NCBI RefSeq assembly: GCF_008801915.1
Contig: NZ_VZOV01000009.1
Span: 1 to 64,000, forward strand
DNA length: 64,000 bases
Direction: 5' to 3'
Origin: Cupriavidus gilardii
Lineage (GTDB): Bacteria > Pseudomonadota > Gammaproteobacteria > Burkholderiales > Burkholderiaceae
Part shown: positions 48,460 through 58,370 of the stretch, one piece after another
Layout of the letters: the number at the start of each line of letters is the position of its first letter
How positions within the stretch are numbered: the first letter of the stretch is position 1
Notes under the pieces: model-generated
Seen by the model: the letters and a program-made list of their open reading frames with translations, nothing else
Databases searched by the model: none
What the model was told of the DNA's origin: nothing
Program-made: the position numbers and the translations under genes

Positions 48460-51400
48460 ATGACGACTGCCACCGAACGACGCAAACAGGATATCGAGAG
48501 CATTGCAGCCCTGACCGCCTTGCAGCAGGGCGTCCTGTTCCACGCACTGGAGCGCGGCGACGGCGACCCCTATCACTATCAGCGCGTATTCGACATTCGT
48601 GGCGAGCTGGCGATCGATGACTTCATCCGCGCCTGGCAATGGACCGCCGATCGGCATCAGGCTCTGCGCAGCGACTTTATCTGGGGCGAGACCGACGTAC
48701 CGCTGCAGATTGCGTACAAGCGTCGGCCCGTTCAACTGGAGCAGCTCGATTGGCGCAGCGTGCCGGCGGACGAGCAGCGCCGGCAATTGGAAGCCAGGCT
48801 CAAAGTGCAGCGGCAGGAGGGGTTCCCCTTCCGCCGAGCGGCGGATCTTCGGCTCTGTCTGGTCCAGGTGGAGGTGAGGCGCTGGTGGCTGGCCTGGTCC
48901 TTCCATCATGTCGCGATGGACGGATGGAGCGTGGGCATGGTGCTAAGTGACGTGCTGCAGTCGTATCTGGCGCTGCGCCGTGGCCAGCCGCTGCCCGCGA
49001 CGGCGCCGCGTCCCTTCAGTGCCTATCTGCAGTGGCTGGGCCAGCGCGACAAGGCGGTGTCGGCCGCCTATTGGCAGCAGACGCTGGCCGACGTCGAAGT
49101 GCCAACGCCGCTGCCGGCCAGTGCGCCAGAAGTCGGCCGATCCGGCTATGCGGAACAAAAGCTGTCGCTGTCGCCGACCCTCAGCGAAACCGCACGCGCA
49201 CTGGCGCGGCAAGCAGGCGTCACCGTCAATACGCTGGTGCAGGGGCTGTGGGCCTGGACGCTGGCACGGCATGGTGCCAATCGCGACGTGGTGTTCGGCA
49301 CCACGGTGTCGGGTCGCTCCGGCGACTTCCCCGGGATCGAATCGATGGTCGGCCTGTTCATCAACACGATCCCGCTGCGTGTGCGCATGCCGAGCGACCT
49401 GCCGATCCGGCAATGGTGGCGCGCCATACAGCATCAGGCCGTGGAGAATCAGCAGCACGAAAATATGCCGCTGCCGGACATCCAGCGGCTCGCCCGACCG
49501 GGCGAAGGCAGCGCGTTGTTCGACAGCATTGTGGTGTTCGAGAACTATCCGGTCGACGCGGCGCTGAAACAGCGGCAAGGCGAGATCGATATCCGCTTGC
49601 TCGGCGCCGCCGCCGAGGAGGATGGTGCCGAATTTGTCATCAGTGGCCGCAATAACTATCCGCTGAGTCTGATCGCGGCGATGGACGAGTGCCTGCACCT
49701 CACCCTCGCCTATCAGCGCGATTGCTTCGCCGACCGGGACATCACGGCATTGCTGGGGCGGATGGAACAGGCGCTGCAACGCATGCTGGCCGATCCCGAC
49801 CAATGCCTTGGACGGATCGGCCTCGCCGGCAAACAAGGCCTGCTGTTCGCTGAATCGGTCGAGGGAGCGTTGCCGGATGTCGTGGTTGCGTGGCGGCGCA
49901 GTGTCGAGGCCGATCCTTCTGCCATTGCGTTGCGATACGAGGAACAGACGCTGACGCGCGGCGAGACAGATCGGTTGGCCAATGGGATTGCGGCGGCGCT
50001 GCTCGAGCGCGGTGTTGGGCGCGAGACGCGGGTTGGACTCTGCGTCGAGCGTTCGCCGGCGTTCGTGACCGGCCTGCTTGGCATCCTGAAGGCCGGCGCC
50101 GTCTGCGTACCGCTCGATCCGGCACAGCCGGCCGAACGCTTGCGCCAGCTGCTGGACGATGCCGGGGCTCGCGTGGTGGTTGGCTCCGTGCCGGGCTTCG
50201 ATTGCCTCGATCCGGCCTCCGTGGCACCGGTGGACGAGGCGCCCGCTGTCTCGCTGCTTCCGGGTCAGGCCGCTTACCTGATCTACACCTCGGGCTCCAC
50301 CGGCACCCCGAAGGGCGTGGTCGTCAGCCACGATGCGCTCGCGCACTACGTCTCCGGCGTGCTGCACCGGCTCGAGCTGCCGCCCGATGCCTCGATGGCG
50401 ATGGTCTCGACCACCGCCGCCGACCTCGGCCATACCGTGCTGTTCGGCGCCCTCTGCAGCGGCCGCACCTTGCATCTGATCTCGCGCGAGCGCGGCTTCG
50501 ATCCCGATCGCTTTGCGGAGTACATGGCGCGGCACCACGTTGGCGTGCTGAAGATCGTTCCCAGCCATCTGCGCGGTTTGTTGCAGGCCCGGCAGCCCGC
50601 CGATGTCTTGCCCGAGCAGGCGCTGATCCTCGGCGGTGAGGCCACCTCTGCCGAACTGGCTCGAACGATCCGCGACCTGAAGCCGCACTGCCGGCTGTTC
50701 AACCACTACGGGCCCACGGAGACCACCGTCGGCGTGCTGACACATGAAGCGGTGACCTTGCCCGAACGGCAGCTGCCGACCGGCACGCCGCTGCCCGGCT
50801 CCCGCGTCTATGTGCTCGACGCCGACCTGAACCCGGTGCCGGCCGGCATCGTCGGCGAGCTCTATATCGCCGGACCGCAGTTGGCTCGCGGCTACCTCGA
50901 TCGCCCCGGGTTGACCGCCGAGCGCTTCGTGCCCGATCCCTTCACCGACGGCGCGCGGATGTACCGCACCGGCGACCGCGTCAGGCAGGACGCGCAAGGC
51001 CGCATCGAATACCTCGGCCGCCAGGACGAACAGGTCAAGATCCGCGGCTACCGCGTCGAACTCGGCGAGATTGCCCATCTGCTGCGCTCGCAGCCGGGCG
51101 TCAAGGATGCCGCCGTGATCGTTCATGAGGAGCGGTTGGTGGCCTACTGCGTGCCGCAGGGCACAGACACCACGACGCTGAAAGCCGAACTCAAGGCGCA
51201 ACTGCCCGATCACATGGTCCCGGCCCAGCTGATCGCGCTCGACCGGCTGCCGGTCACGCCGAATGGCAAGCTCGATCGCCGCGCGCTGCCCGCGCCGGTC
51301 TGGGAAACGCAAGGCCACGTCGCCCCGCGCAACGAGATCGAAGCGCTGCTGGCGCAGGTCTGGCAAGACGTGCTCGGTGTCGAACGCGTCGGCGCCACCG

Positions 51401-54400
51401 ACAATTTCTTCGAGCTCGGTGGCGACTCGATCCTGTCGTTGAAGCTGATCGCGCGTCTGAAGAAGGCCGGCCACAAGTTGTTGCCCAAGCAGGTGTTTGC
51501 CAACCCGGTACTGGGCGACCTTGCGCACGCGATCGCGACGGATCAGGCTGCCACTTCGCCCTCCACAGTGACCGTGGATCGCTCGCCGGCGCGGGTCGAT
51601 CGCAGCGGTCCTATCCCGTTGTCCTGGGCCCAGCAACGGCTTTTGTTCCTCTGGCAATGGAACCGCAACAGCGCCGCGTATCACATTCCGCGGGCCGTGC
51701 GGCTGCGCGGCTCGCTCGACCACTCGGCCTTGCAGCAGACCTTCGACGCACTGGTGGAACGGCACGAAAGCCTGCGCACGACCTTCCATCAGCAAGGCGA
51801 GCAGGCGGTGCAGCGTATTCACCCGCCTCAACCCCTGCCGATTGCCATCAGCGATCTGCGCGACATCGAGCCGGCGCAGCGCGACGCCGCTGTGCAGTCG
51901 CTGGTCGACGCCGAGGCCCAGGCTCCATTCAATCTCGAACAAGGGCCGCTGTTGCGCGTGCGCCTGCTGCGCCTGGCCGACGACGACCACATCCTGCTGG
52001 TCACCATGCACCATATCGTCTCCGACGGCTGGTCGATGAACGTGGTGATCGACGAGTTCGCCCGGCTCTATGCCGGTTTCGTCAGCGGCCAGCCGCCGCA
52101 ATTGGCGCCATTGCCAATCCAGTACGCCGACTACGCGGCCTGGCAGAAGCAGTGGCTCGAGGCCGGCGAACTGGAGCGGCAACTGCGCTACTGGAAGTCG
52201 CATCTGGCGGACGATGGCACCGTGGTACTGGAACTGCCGACCGACCGGTCTCGCCCGGCGGTGCCGAGCCATCGCGGCGGGGCCGTTGCGTTCTCGCTCG
52301 ATGCCGAACTGTCGTCCAGGCTGCGCACTCTCGCGCGCAACGCGGATACCACCCTCTTTACCGTGCTGCTGGCCGCCTTCCAGGTCCTTCTCTACCGCTA
52401 CACCGGTCAGCGTGACCTGCGCGTCGGTGTGCCGGTGGCCAACCGCAACCGCGTCGAAACGGAGGGCGTGGTCGGCTTCTTCGTCAATACGCAGGTGCTG
52501 CGCACCGAGATCGAAGGCAGCATGACCTTCGACTCCGTGCTTGAGCGCGCCCGCGAGTCGGTGCTGCAAGCCCAGGCCCATCAGGAGCTGCCATTCGAGC
52601 AACTGGTCGAGGCGCTGCAACCGGAGCGTGACTCATCGCGCAATCCGCTGTTCCAGGTCATGCTGAACCATCAGCGACGCGACCGCAGCATCGCGCAACA
52701 ACTTCCAGGATTGCAGCTGGAACCGGTGGAGCGATCGGTCCGATCGACCAAGATGGACCTCTCCCTCGATACGCAGGAGGACCAGACTGGCGCGGTGTTC
52801 GGTGCCATGGGATATGCGTGCGATCTGTTCGACCACCGTACGGTGGAACGGATGCTGGCGCACTACCTTGGCATCCTCGAGCAGATGGCGGCCGGGCCTG
52901 GCGTTCGCGTTGGCGGATTCGTGCTGAACGGCCAGGATGAAGGAAGGCTGATCGGCGAGTCCGTGACGTCGGCGCCGACCGATGTGCTGGCGGCATGGCG
53001 GCGCAACGTCGACGCGGATTCTTCGGCCATTGCGCTGCGATACGAGGAACAGACGCTGACGCGCGGCGAGACCGATCGGTTGGCCAATGGGATTGCGGCG
53101 GCGCTGCTCGAGCTCGGTGTCGGGCGCGAGACGCGGGTTGGGCTTTGTGTCGAGCGTTCGCCGGCGTTCGTCACCGGGCTGCTTGGCATCCTGAAGGCGG
53201 GCGCCGTCTGCGTACCGCTCGATCCGGCACAGCCGGTGGAACGCTTACGCCAGTTGCTGGATGACGCCGGGGCTCGCGTGGTGGTTGGCTCCGTGTCGGG
53301 CTCCGATTGCCTCGATCCCGCCTCGGTGGCACCAGTGAACGAGGCGCCCGCTGTCTCGCTGCTCCCGGATCAGGCCGCTTACCTGATCTACACCTCGGGC
53401 TCCACCGGCACCCCGAAGGGCGTGCTGGTCAGCCACGATGCGCTCGCGCACTACGTCTCCGGCGTGCTGCACCGGCTCGAGCTGCCAGCCGATGCCTCGA
53501 TGGCGATGGTCTCGACCACCGCCGCCGACCTCGGCCATACCGTGCTGTTCGGCGCCCTCTGCAGCGGCCGCACCTTGCACCTGATCTCGCGCGAGCGCGG
53601 CTTCGATCCCGATCGCTTTGCGGAGTATATGGCGCGGCACCGCGTTGGCGTACTGAAGATCGTTCCCAGCCATCTGCGCGGATTGCTCCAAGCTCGCCAA
53701 CCCGCCGATGTCTTGCCCGAGCAGGCGCTGATCCTCGGCGGCGAAGCGACCTCTGCCGAACTGGCTCGCACAGTCCGCGACCTGAAGCCGCACTGCCGGC
53801 TGTTCAACCACTACGGGCCCACGGAGACGACCGTCGGCGTGCTGACACATGAAGCGGTGACCTTGCCCGAACGGCAACTGCCCACCGGCACCCCGCTGCC
53901 CGGCTCCCGCGTCTATGTGCTCGACGCCGACCTGAACCCGGTGCCAGCCGGCATCGTCGGCGAGCTCTATATCGCCGGACCGCAGCTGGCTCGCGGTTAT
54001 CTGGGACGGCCAGGGCTGACCGCCGAGCGCTTCGTGCCCGATCCCTTCACCGACGGCGCGCGGATGTACCGCACCGGCGACCGCGTCAGGCAGGACTCGG
54101 AAGGCCGAATCGAATACCTCGGCCGCCAGGACGAACAGGTCAAGATCCGCGGCTACCGCGTCGAACTCGGCGAGATTGCCCATCTGCTGCGCTCGCAGCC
54201 GGGCGTCAAGGACGCCGCCGTGATCGTCCACGAGGACCGGCTGGTCGCCTACTGCGTGCTGCAGGGCACGGACACCACGACGCTGAAAGCCGCGCTCAAG
54301 GCGCAACTGCCCGATCACATGGTCCCGGCCCAGCTGATCGCGCTCGACCGGCTGCCGGTCACGCCCAACGGCAAGCTCGATCGCCGCGCGCTGCCCGCTC

Positions 54401-55476
54401 CCGTCTGGGAAACGCAAGGCTACGTCGCCCCGCGCAATGACACCGAAGCCCTGCTCGCACAAGTCTGGCAGCAAGTGCTTGGCGTCGAACAGGTCGGCAT
54501 CCACGACAACTTCTTCGAGCTCGGCGGCCATTCGTTGCTCTGCCTGCAAGTGCTGACGCGGTTGCGCGCCGCGACCGGCGCGGGCCTGGCGATCGAGTTG
54601 CGCCATCTGATGGAACACCAGACCATCGCGTCGCTGTGCCAGGTGCTCGGCGGCGCCGACCCTGCGCGGCATCGGCCCGTGCCATTGAATCGCCCTTCCG
54701 GCGATGCACCGCCGCTGTTCTGCCTGCACGCGTCATTCGGCAATGTGTTCGACTACACGCCGCTGGCCCGATCGCTGGAGGGCGTCGGCACGGTCTACGG
54801 GCTGGCCTGCCCGCCGCTGGACGCGTTCGGCTCCCTTGAACATCTTGCCCACCTGCACGTGATGGCGATCCGGGCGGTACAGCCGACGGGACCCTATCGG
54901 TTGCTGGGATGGTCGCTCGGCGGCGCGCTGGGCGCGCGAATGGCGGCGATCCTGGAAGACGCCGGCGAAACGGTGGCGTTCCTTGGGCTGGTGGACACCT
55001 TGGTGCCGCGCCAGGGCATAGCCACGGTCCGTCAACGCGGCTCGATCGACGAGCTTCACCAGTATCTGCAGCAACTGTTCCCGCAGTTGGCGGACAGCGG
55101 CTTCGCGGACGAACTGGCCCAGGCGCGAGCCGAGCTGCAAGGGGCAGCGCTGGTCGAGCATCTGATCCGGCGGGCCTTTGCGCTGGCCGGCGGCGTCGGG
55201 CATGCGGGTCCGGACGAGTTGTCACGGATGTTTGCCACCGCCGAACGGTTGCGTGAACTCAGCCACGACATGTCGCTGCAGCCGCTGCGGGTAGCACCAA
55301 CCTGCTGGTGGGCCAGCGACCGCGGTGACGACGACATCGAACGGCTGGTGACCATGCTGGAACGACAGCCGGCGTATTCGCAGCGAGTCGCCGCGACCCA
55401 TCTTGGAATCGTGCGGGCGCCCGCCTTTATCGACGCGCTGCGCGATCGGCTGGAGGCCGTGCCGGCGAACGGCTGA
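48460..55476 (+). CDS. NRPS 4: C-A(Asp)-T-C-A(Asp)-T-TE, terminating subunit
   Basis: 2338 aa from the ATG at 48460; a TTG 21 bp upstream is less likely. Neither has a good ribosome-binding site. Domains: DCL-type C (ALTALQQGVLFHALE; HHVAMDG 149-155), A6 (core from 610, Asp-type), T (Ser990), LCL C (HHIVSDG 1184-1190), A7 (core from 1645, Asp-type), T (Ser2025), thioesterase (GWSLGG, Ser2152). It should add two L-Asp residues and release the peptide by hydrolysis or cyclisation, which the sequence does not decide. The last 50 bp overlap the convergent gene at 55427-55672. Confidence 0.95.
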   Translation: MTTATERRKQDIESIAALTALQQGVLFHALERGDGDPYHYQRVFDIRGELAIDDFIRAWQWTADRHQALRSDFIWGETDVPLQIAYKRRPVQLEQLDWRSVPADEQRRQLEARLKVQRQEGFPFRRAADLRLCLVQVEVRRWWLAWSFHHVAMDGWSVGMVLSDVLQSYLALRRGQPLPATAPRPFSAYLQWLGQRDKAVSAAYWQQTLADVEVPTPLPASAPEVGRSGYAEQKLSLSPTLSETARALARQAGVTVNTLVQGLWAWTLARHGANRDVVFGTTVSGRSGDFPGIESMVGLFINTIPLRVRMPSDLPIRQWWRAIQHQAVENQQHENMPLPDIQRLARPGEGSALFDSIVVFENYPVDAALKQRQGEIDIRLLGAAAEEDGAEFVISGRNNYPLSLIAAMDECLHLTLAYQRDCFADRDITALLGRMEQALQRMLADPDQCLGRIGLAGKQGLLFAESVEGALPDVVVAWRRSVEADPSAIALRYEEQTLTRGETDRLANGIAAALLERGVGRETRVGLCVERSPAFVTGLLGILKAGAVCVPLDPAQPAERLRQLLDDAGARVVVGSVPGFDCLDPASVAPVDEAPAVSLLPGQAAYLIYTSGSTGTPKGVVVSHDALAHYVSGVLHRLELPPDASMAMVSTTAADLGHTVLFGALCSGRTLHLISRERGFDPDRFAEYMARHHVGVLKIVPSHLRGLLQARQPADVLPEQALILGGEATSAELARTIRDLKPHCRLFNHYGPTETTVGVLTHEAVTLPERQLPTGTPLPGSRVYVLDADLNPVPAGIVGELYIAGPQLARGYLDRPGLTAERFVPDPFTDGARMYRTGDRVRQDAQGRIEYLGRQDEQVKIRGYRVELGEIAHLLRSQPGVKDAAVIVHEERLVAYCVPQGTDTTTLKAELKAQLPDHMVPAQLIALDRLPVTPNGKLDRRALPAPVWETQGHVAPRNEIEALLAQVWQDVLGVERVGATDNFFELGGDSILSLKLIARLKKAGHKLLPKQVFANPVLGDLAHAIATDQAATSPSTVTVDRSPARVDRSGPIPLSWAQQRLLFLWQWNRNSAAYHIPRAVRLRGSLDHSALQQTFDALVERHESLRTTFHQQGEQAVQRIHPPQPLPIAISDLRDIEPAQRDAAVQSLVDAEAQAPFNLEQGPLLRVRLLRLADDDHILLVTMHHIVSDGWSMNVVIDEFARLYAGFVSGQPPQLAPLPIQYADYAAWQKQWLEAGELERQLRYWKSHLADDGTVVLELPTDRSRPAVPSHRGGAVAFSLDAELSSRLRTLARNADTTLFTVLLAAFQVLLYRYTGQRDLRVGVPVANRNRVETEGVVGFFVNTQVLRTEIEGSMTFDSVLERARESVLQAQAHQELPFEQLVEALQPERDSSRNPLFQVMLNHQRRDRSIAQQLPGLQLEPVERSVRSTKMDLSLDTQEDQTGAVFGAMGYACDLFDHRTVERMLAHYLGILEQMAAGPGVRVGGFVLNGQDEGRLIGESVTSAPTDVLAAWRRNVDADSSAIALRYEEQTLTRGETDRLANGIAAALLELGVGRETRVGLCVERSPAFVTGLLGILKAGAVCVPLDPAQPVERLRQLLDDAGARVVVGSVSGSDCLDPASVAPVNEAPAVSLLPDQAAYLIYTSGSTGTPKGVLVSHDALAHYVSGVLHRLELPADASMAMVSTTAADLGHTVLFGALCSGRTLHLISRERGFDPDRFAEYMARHRVGVLKIVPSHLRGLLQARQPADVLPEQALILGGEATSAELARTVRDLKPHCRLFNHYGPTETTVGVLTHEAVTLPERQLPTGTPLPGSRVYVLDADLNPVPAGIVGELYIAGPQLARGYLGRPGLTAERFVPDPFTDGARMYRTGDRVRQDSEGRIEYLGRQDEQVKIRGYRVELGEIAHLLRSQPGVKDAAVIVHEDRLVAYCVLQGTDTTTLKAALKAQLPDHMVPAQLIALDRLPVTPNGKLDRRALPAPVWETQGYVAPRNDTEALLAQVWQQVLGVEQVGIHDNFFELGGHSLLCLQVLTRLRAATGAGLAIELRHLMEHQTIASLCQVLGGADPARHRPVPLNRPSGDAPPLFCLHASFGNVFDYTPLARSLEGVGTVYGLACPPLDAFGSLEHLAHLHVMAIRAVQPTGPYRLLGWSLGGALGARMAAILEDAGETVAFLGLVDTLVPRQGIATVRQRGSIDELHQYLQQLFPQLADSGFADELAQARAELQGAALVEHLIRRAFALAGGVGHAGPDELSRMFATAERLRELSHDMSLQPLRVAPTCWWASDRGDDDIERLVTMLERQPAYSQRVAATHLGIVRAPAFIDALRDRLEAVPANG

Positions 55477-55672
55477 CGCGGCGCTCGGCGGGCGAGGCGG
55501 CCGGGATCAAGGCGTACCAGAGTCCGGCCGCCGTCATCGCACCCAGCGCCAGCCACGAGACCCAGTCCCAAACCCCATCCGCGAACAGTGCGGCGGCCAG
55601 ACCGACGCAACCGGCGATGGCCAGCACGATCGGCATGCCGTAGATCCAGAGAAACGTCCCGGGGGTTTTCAT
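55427..55672 (-). CDS. Small two-helix membrane protein, partner of the PepSY protein
   Basis: 81 aa with two hydrophobic segments: FLWIYGMPIVLAIAGCVGLA (about 7-26) and WVSWLALGAMTAAGLWYAL, then a basic tail. Its ATG overlaps the PepSY stop codon (ATGA), so the two are translationally coupled. Its last 50 bp lie antisense to the 3' end of NRPS 4. Small membrane proteins of this layout are often found directly after PepSY genes in iron-uptake loci; no biochemical role is known to me. Confidence 0.75.
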   Translation of the reverse strand: MKTPGTFLWIYGMPIVLAIAGCVGLAAALFADGVWDWVSWLALGAMTAAGLWYALIPAASPAERRVSRSPARPPADRAARR

Positions 55673-56877
55673 CGGCTGGCTCCGGTCTCGGTCACGGCGG
55701 CGACGGCGGGAGCGGCGCGATCGGCGGTGCGCTGTTCGTCTTCCATCTTCCGCAGGCGCGCATTGGTGGTACGCGTGCGGCCGACCCACAGGTAGATGCC
55801 GCTGCCGAGCAACACGATCGTGATGACATCGAGCACGGCCCACAGGATCTTCAGCGGCATCGCGCCGTAGTCGCCGAAATGCAGCGGGCCGGAGATCCGC
55901 AGCGCCGCGACGTACCAGGGCATGTCCCGCTTGGCCGCGAAGGCGCCGGTCTGCGCGTCGATCAGCACCGGCTTGATCAGCCGCGAGGTGATATGCGCGT
56001 CGCCGCGCATGAACACCGCGTAGTGATGGTTGCCGGCCAGCGGCGTCCCGGGAAAGGCGACGAAGGCGGTCGTCATGTCCGGTTCCTCGGCCTTGGCCAG
56101 CGCGATCGCGGCATCGAGCGAGGCCAGTTTCTCCGGCGGCGCCGCCACGGCGGTCGACGAGCCGGCCTTGGCCGCGAACGGCGCGACCATCGCCTTCAGT
56201 TCGGTGGCCTGCCAGAAGCTGTACGTCGGCTTGGCCAGCGTCAGCAGCACGCCGGTCAGCCCGACCACGAAGGCCCACGACAGCGTGGCCATGCCCAGCA
56301 CGTTATGCAAGTCCAGCCATTTGAGCCGCGTCGACCGTTCGCGGCGCACGGTGCCGAACGGCAGCTTCTTCATCAGCGGGCCATAGACGACGATGCCCGA
56401 GACGATCGAAATCACGAACAGCAAGCCCATGAAGCCAAGGAGCAGCGTGCCGGCCAGACCTGCGAACAGGTCGGTATGCAGCTTCACCATGATCAGCATG
56501 AAACCGGACCGCAGCGGCGTGTCGCGCAGCAGGTCGCCGGTGCGGGCGTCGTAGGTCAGCAGTGCGCCGCCCTGGCGCGGCGCCTCGCGGGAGGACAGCG
56601 AGACGAACCAGACCGGCTCCTCGTCGTCGGCCGTGACGAAACGGACCGCCGTGCCCGGGCGCCGCTCCAGTGCGTCGGCAACGATGCGATCGACCGGGAC
56701 CCGCCCCGCATCGGGCGGCAATTCCGGCGCCTCTACCCCATTGCCAAGCCAGTGGTCGATCTCATGCCCGAAGATCAGCGGCAGGCCGGTCAGGCACAGC
56801 AGCAGCAGGAAGACGGTGCAGATCAGGCTGGTCCATTTGTGGACCAGGTACCAGATGCGGAACGTGCGGATGTGCAT
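55669..56877 (-). CDS. PepSY-associated membrane protein, putative siderophore-iron reductase component
   Basis: 402 aa with four membrane helices: about 14-37 (SLICTVFLLLLCLTGLPLIF), 140-165, 195-215 and 355-378. A large periplasmic part carries a PepSY-like region (DRIVADALERRPGTAVRFVT). Conserved His residues occur in the helices (HKW, LHTD, LHNVLG). This family (PiuB/FoxB-like) is regularly encoded beside TonB receptors, and FoxB-type members have been linked to release of iron from siderophores at the inner membrane. A Fur box lies 35 bp upstream of the ATG. It is convergent with the NRPS operon. Confidence 0.88.
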   Translation of the reverse strand: MHIRTFRIWYLVHKWTSLICTVFLLLLCLTGLPLIFGHEIDHWLGNGVEAPELPPDAGRVPVDRIVADALERRPGTAVRFVTADDEEPVWFVSLSSREAPRQGGALLTYDARTGDLLRDTPLRSGFMLIMVKLHTDLFAGLAGTLLLGFMGLLFVISIVSGIVVYGPLMKKLPFGTVRRERSTRLKWLDLHNVLGMATLSWAFVVGLTGVLLTLAKPTYSFWQATELKAMVAPFAAKAGSSTAVAAPPEKLASLDAAIALAKAEEPDMTTAFVAFPGTPLAGNHHYAVFMRGDAHITSRLIKPVLIDAQTGAFAAKRDMPWYVAALRISGPLHFGDYGAMPLKILWAVLDVITIVLLGSGIYLWVGRTRTTNARLRKMEDEQRTADRAAPAVAAVTETGASR

Positions 56878-56911
56878 GGTGGCTGGCGCCCGGCGGCGGT
56901 CTTTCCCTATT

Positions 56912-56926
56912 TGCGAATGATTCGCA
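56912..56926 (-). promoter_or_regulatory. Fur box upstream of the PepSY gene
   Basis: TGCGAATGATTCGCA, a perfect 15-bp palindrome (odd centre), 35 bp before the PepSY start. It is the same core as the Fur boxes at 20685 and 25323. The promoter hexamers are not clear (TATAGA on the minus strand lies just upstream). Confidence 0.8.
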
Positions 56927-56967
56927 TTCTATATGGGTCCGCTGCAAGGAGATAGCCCGGCCACCTT

Positions 56968-57048
56968 GTCGTCCCTGCGCATACGGCGACCCGGCGACTT
57001 CGGCGCGCTTGCAAAGGCGCTGGGCCCCTACCTTCGCGGGGGCGACAA
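56968..57048. repeat. Degenerate REP-like element with GTCGTCCC...GGGGGCGAC arms
   Basis: Left arm at 56968-56979 and right arm at about 57036-57048, with about 55 bp inside. It shares its arms with the palindromes at 13187-13212 and 58325-58344, and lies between the divergent PepSY and acetyltransferase genes. Confidence 0.5.
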
Positions 57049-57060
57049 CTCGCGCCACCG

Positions 57061-57085
57061 TAAATTTCCGGCCTCCCCCACCGTC
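57061..57085 (+). promoter_or_regulatory. Iron-starvation sigma promoter (TAAAT-N16-CGTC) of the acetyltransferase gene
   Basis: TAAAT at 57061-57065 and CGTC at 57082-57085, 16 nt apart, about 50 bp before the start. Strict match. Confidence 0.85.
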
Positions 57086-57135
57086 TCTCCAGCACCGGTC
57101 GAACGCCTTTGCCGGCCATCACCATGGAGAACATC

Positions 57136-58236
57136 ATGCCGATCGAACAGACGGGCAGCGAGACGGGCAGCGAGACGGGCAGCGCGGCCCCGTTCCACGG
57201 ATTCCGCTCCTTCGAGGCGCGCGGCGGCGCGCTGGAATCGTCGTGGCAAGCCGGGCGTCTGGAGGTACGCGACGCCCGCCGCAATGAACCGCTTGCCGCT
57301 TTCGCCGTCACGCACGGCCCCCGCCCGGTGCTGCGCCTCGCGGAGTCGTATGTCGAGACGGAAGCGTGCGCCGATGCCGCCATCGCCGCGCTCGAAGCAA
57401 TCACGACGCAGTGGGGCGCGACTGCGGTCGACATCCATATCGAACACCAGCCGACGCGGGCGTTGCTGCATCGGCGCGGCGTGGTGCGTCCGCACGCAGA
57501 TGGCGATCGTTGCGAGGCCGCGATGCTGTGGCAATACGCGCCGCTATGGCTGGGCGGCCCCCTCGAGGCGCCCTATCCGCTGCGCCATGCGATGACCGGC
57601 GAGAAACGCCATCCGGTGCGTCCGCCCAAGCCGGCGGGCACGGTCTATGCCCGCTATATCCCGTGGCTGCGGCGCACCTTCACGCTGCACGTCGCCACCG
57701 TCGAGCACGACCTTGCCAGCCTGCACCGCTGGATGAACGATCCCGATGTCGCGCACTTCTGGCAGGAGCAAGGCGACGAGGAAAAGCACCGGCGCTATCT
57801 GCAGGGACTGATCGACGATCCGCACATGCTGCCGCTGATCGCGTCGATCGATGGCACGCCGTTCGGCTACTTCGAGGTCTATTGGGCCAAGGAGAACCGC
57901 ATCGCGCCGTTCTACGACGCCAACGACTACGACCGCGGCTGGCATGTGCTGATCGGCGAGCCGGCATTTCGTGGCAAGGCCTTCCTGACCGCATGGTTCC
58001 CGGCCATCCAGCATTTCCAGTTCCTCGACGATCCGCGCACGCAGCGCATCGTCGGCGAACCGCGCTCCGACCATCACCGCCAGATCGCCAATCTGGACCG
58101 GGCTGGCTTCTCGAAGGTCAAGCTGTTCGACTTCCCGCACAAGCAAGCCATGCTGGTGATGCTGCTGCGCGAACGCTTCTTTGGCGAGCATCTGTACCTG
58201 CCCGCGGACCGGGACGGCCTGGAAATGGCGTCCTGA
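57136..58236 (+). CDS. N5-hydroxyornithine acyl(acetyl)transferase, IucB/AlcB-like GNAT
   Basis: 366 aa from the ATG at 57136, which has GGAGA 6 nt upstream; ATG 57124 is an alternative without such a site. The N-terminal third is variable and starts with an in-frame GSETGSETGS repeat. The C-terminal half (about 175-350) matches the siderophore acetyltransferase domain: LHRWMNDPDVAHFWQEQGDE, FGYFEVYWAKENRIAPFYDA, YDRGWHVLIGE, RIVGEPRSDHHRQIANLDRA and FDFPHKQAMLVMLLRERFF. It would acetylate hydroxyornithine to form the hydroxamate. Acyl donors other than acetyl-CoA cannot be excluded. It is transcribed alone, between two divergent or convergent genes. Confidence 0.88.
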   Translation: MPIEQTGSETGSETGSAAPFHGFRSFEARGGALESSWQAGRLEVRDARRNEPLAAFAVTHGPRPVLRLAESYVETEACADAAIAALEAITTQWGATAVDIHIEHQPTRALLHRRGVVRPHADGDRCEAAMLWQYAPLWLGGPLEAPYPLRHAMTGEKRHPVRPPKPAGTVYARYIPWLRRTFTLHVATVEHDLASLHRWMNDPDVAHFWQEQGDEEKHRRYLQGLIDDPHMLPLIASIDGTPFGYFEVYWAKENRIAPFYDANDYDRGWHVLIGEPAFRGKAFLTAWFPAIQHFQFLDDPRTQRIVGEPRSDHHRQIANLDRAGFSKVKLFDFPHKQAMLVMLLRERFFGEHLYLPADRDGLEMAS

Positions 58237-58324
58237 TGTGTCGATCCCGCGAACGCCGATATGGGTGGTTGCCGCCACCGCAGAGGCGGGGTCCAGCGTG
58301 TTGAGAGAGCGTTGATGTCACTGG

Positions 58325-58344
58325 GTCCCCGCGTACGCGGGGAC
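58325..58344. repeat. REP-like perfect palindrome GTCCCCGCGTACGCGGGGAC
   Basis: A 20-bp perfect palindrome followed by GACAACA, placed between two convergent genes (stops at 58236 and 58371). It is probably an interspersed element and may serve as a bidirectional terminator. Confidence 0.7.
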
Positions 58345-58370
58345 GACAACATAAGTCAGCGATATGCGGC

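Noticed and set aside
44129-52620. Long minus-strand open frames (991 and 1225 codons) inside the NRPS genes
   Set aside because: They are antisense to NRPS domains with intact catalytic motifs, recur at the same place in every duplicated module, and show no recognisable domain.
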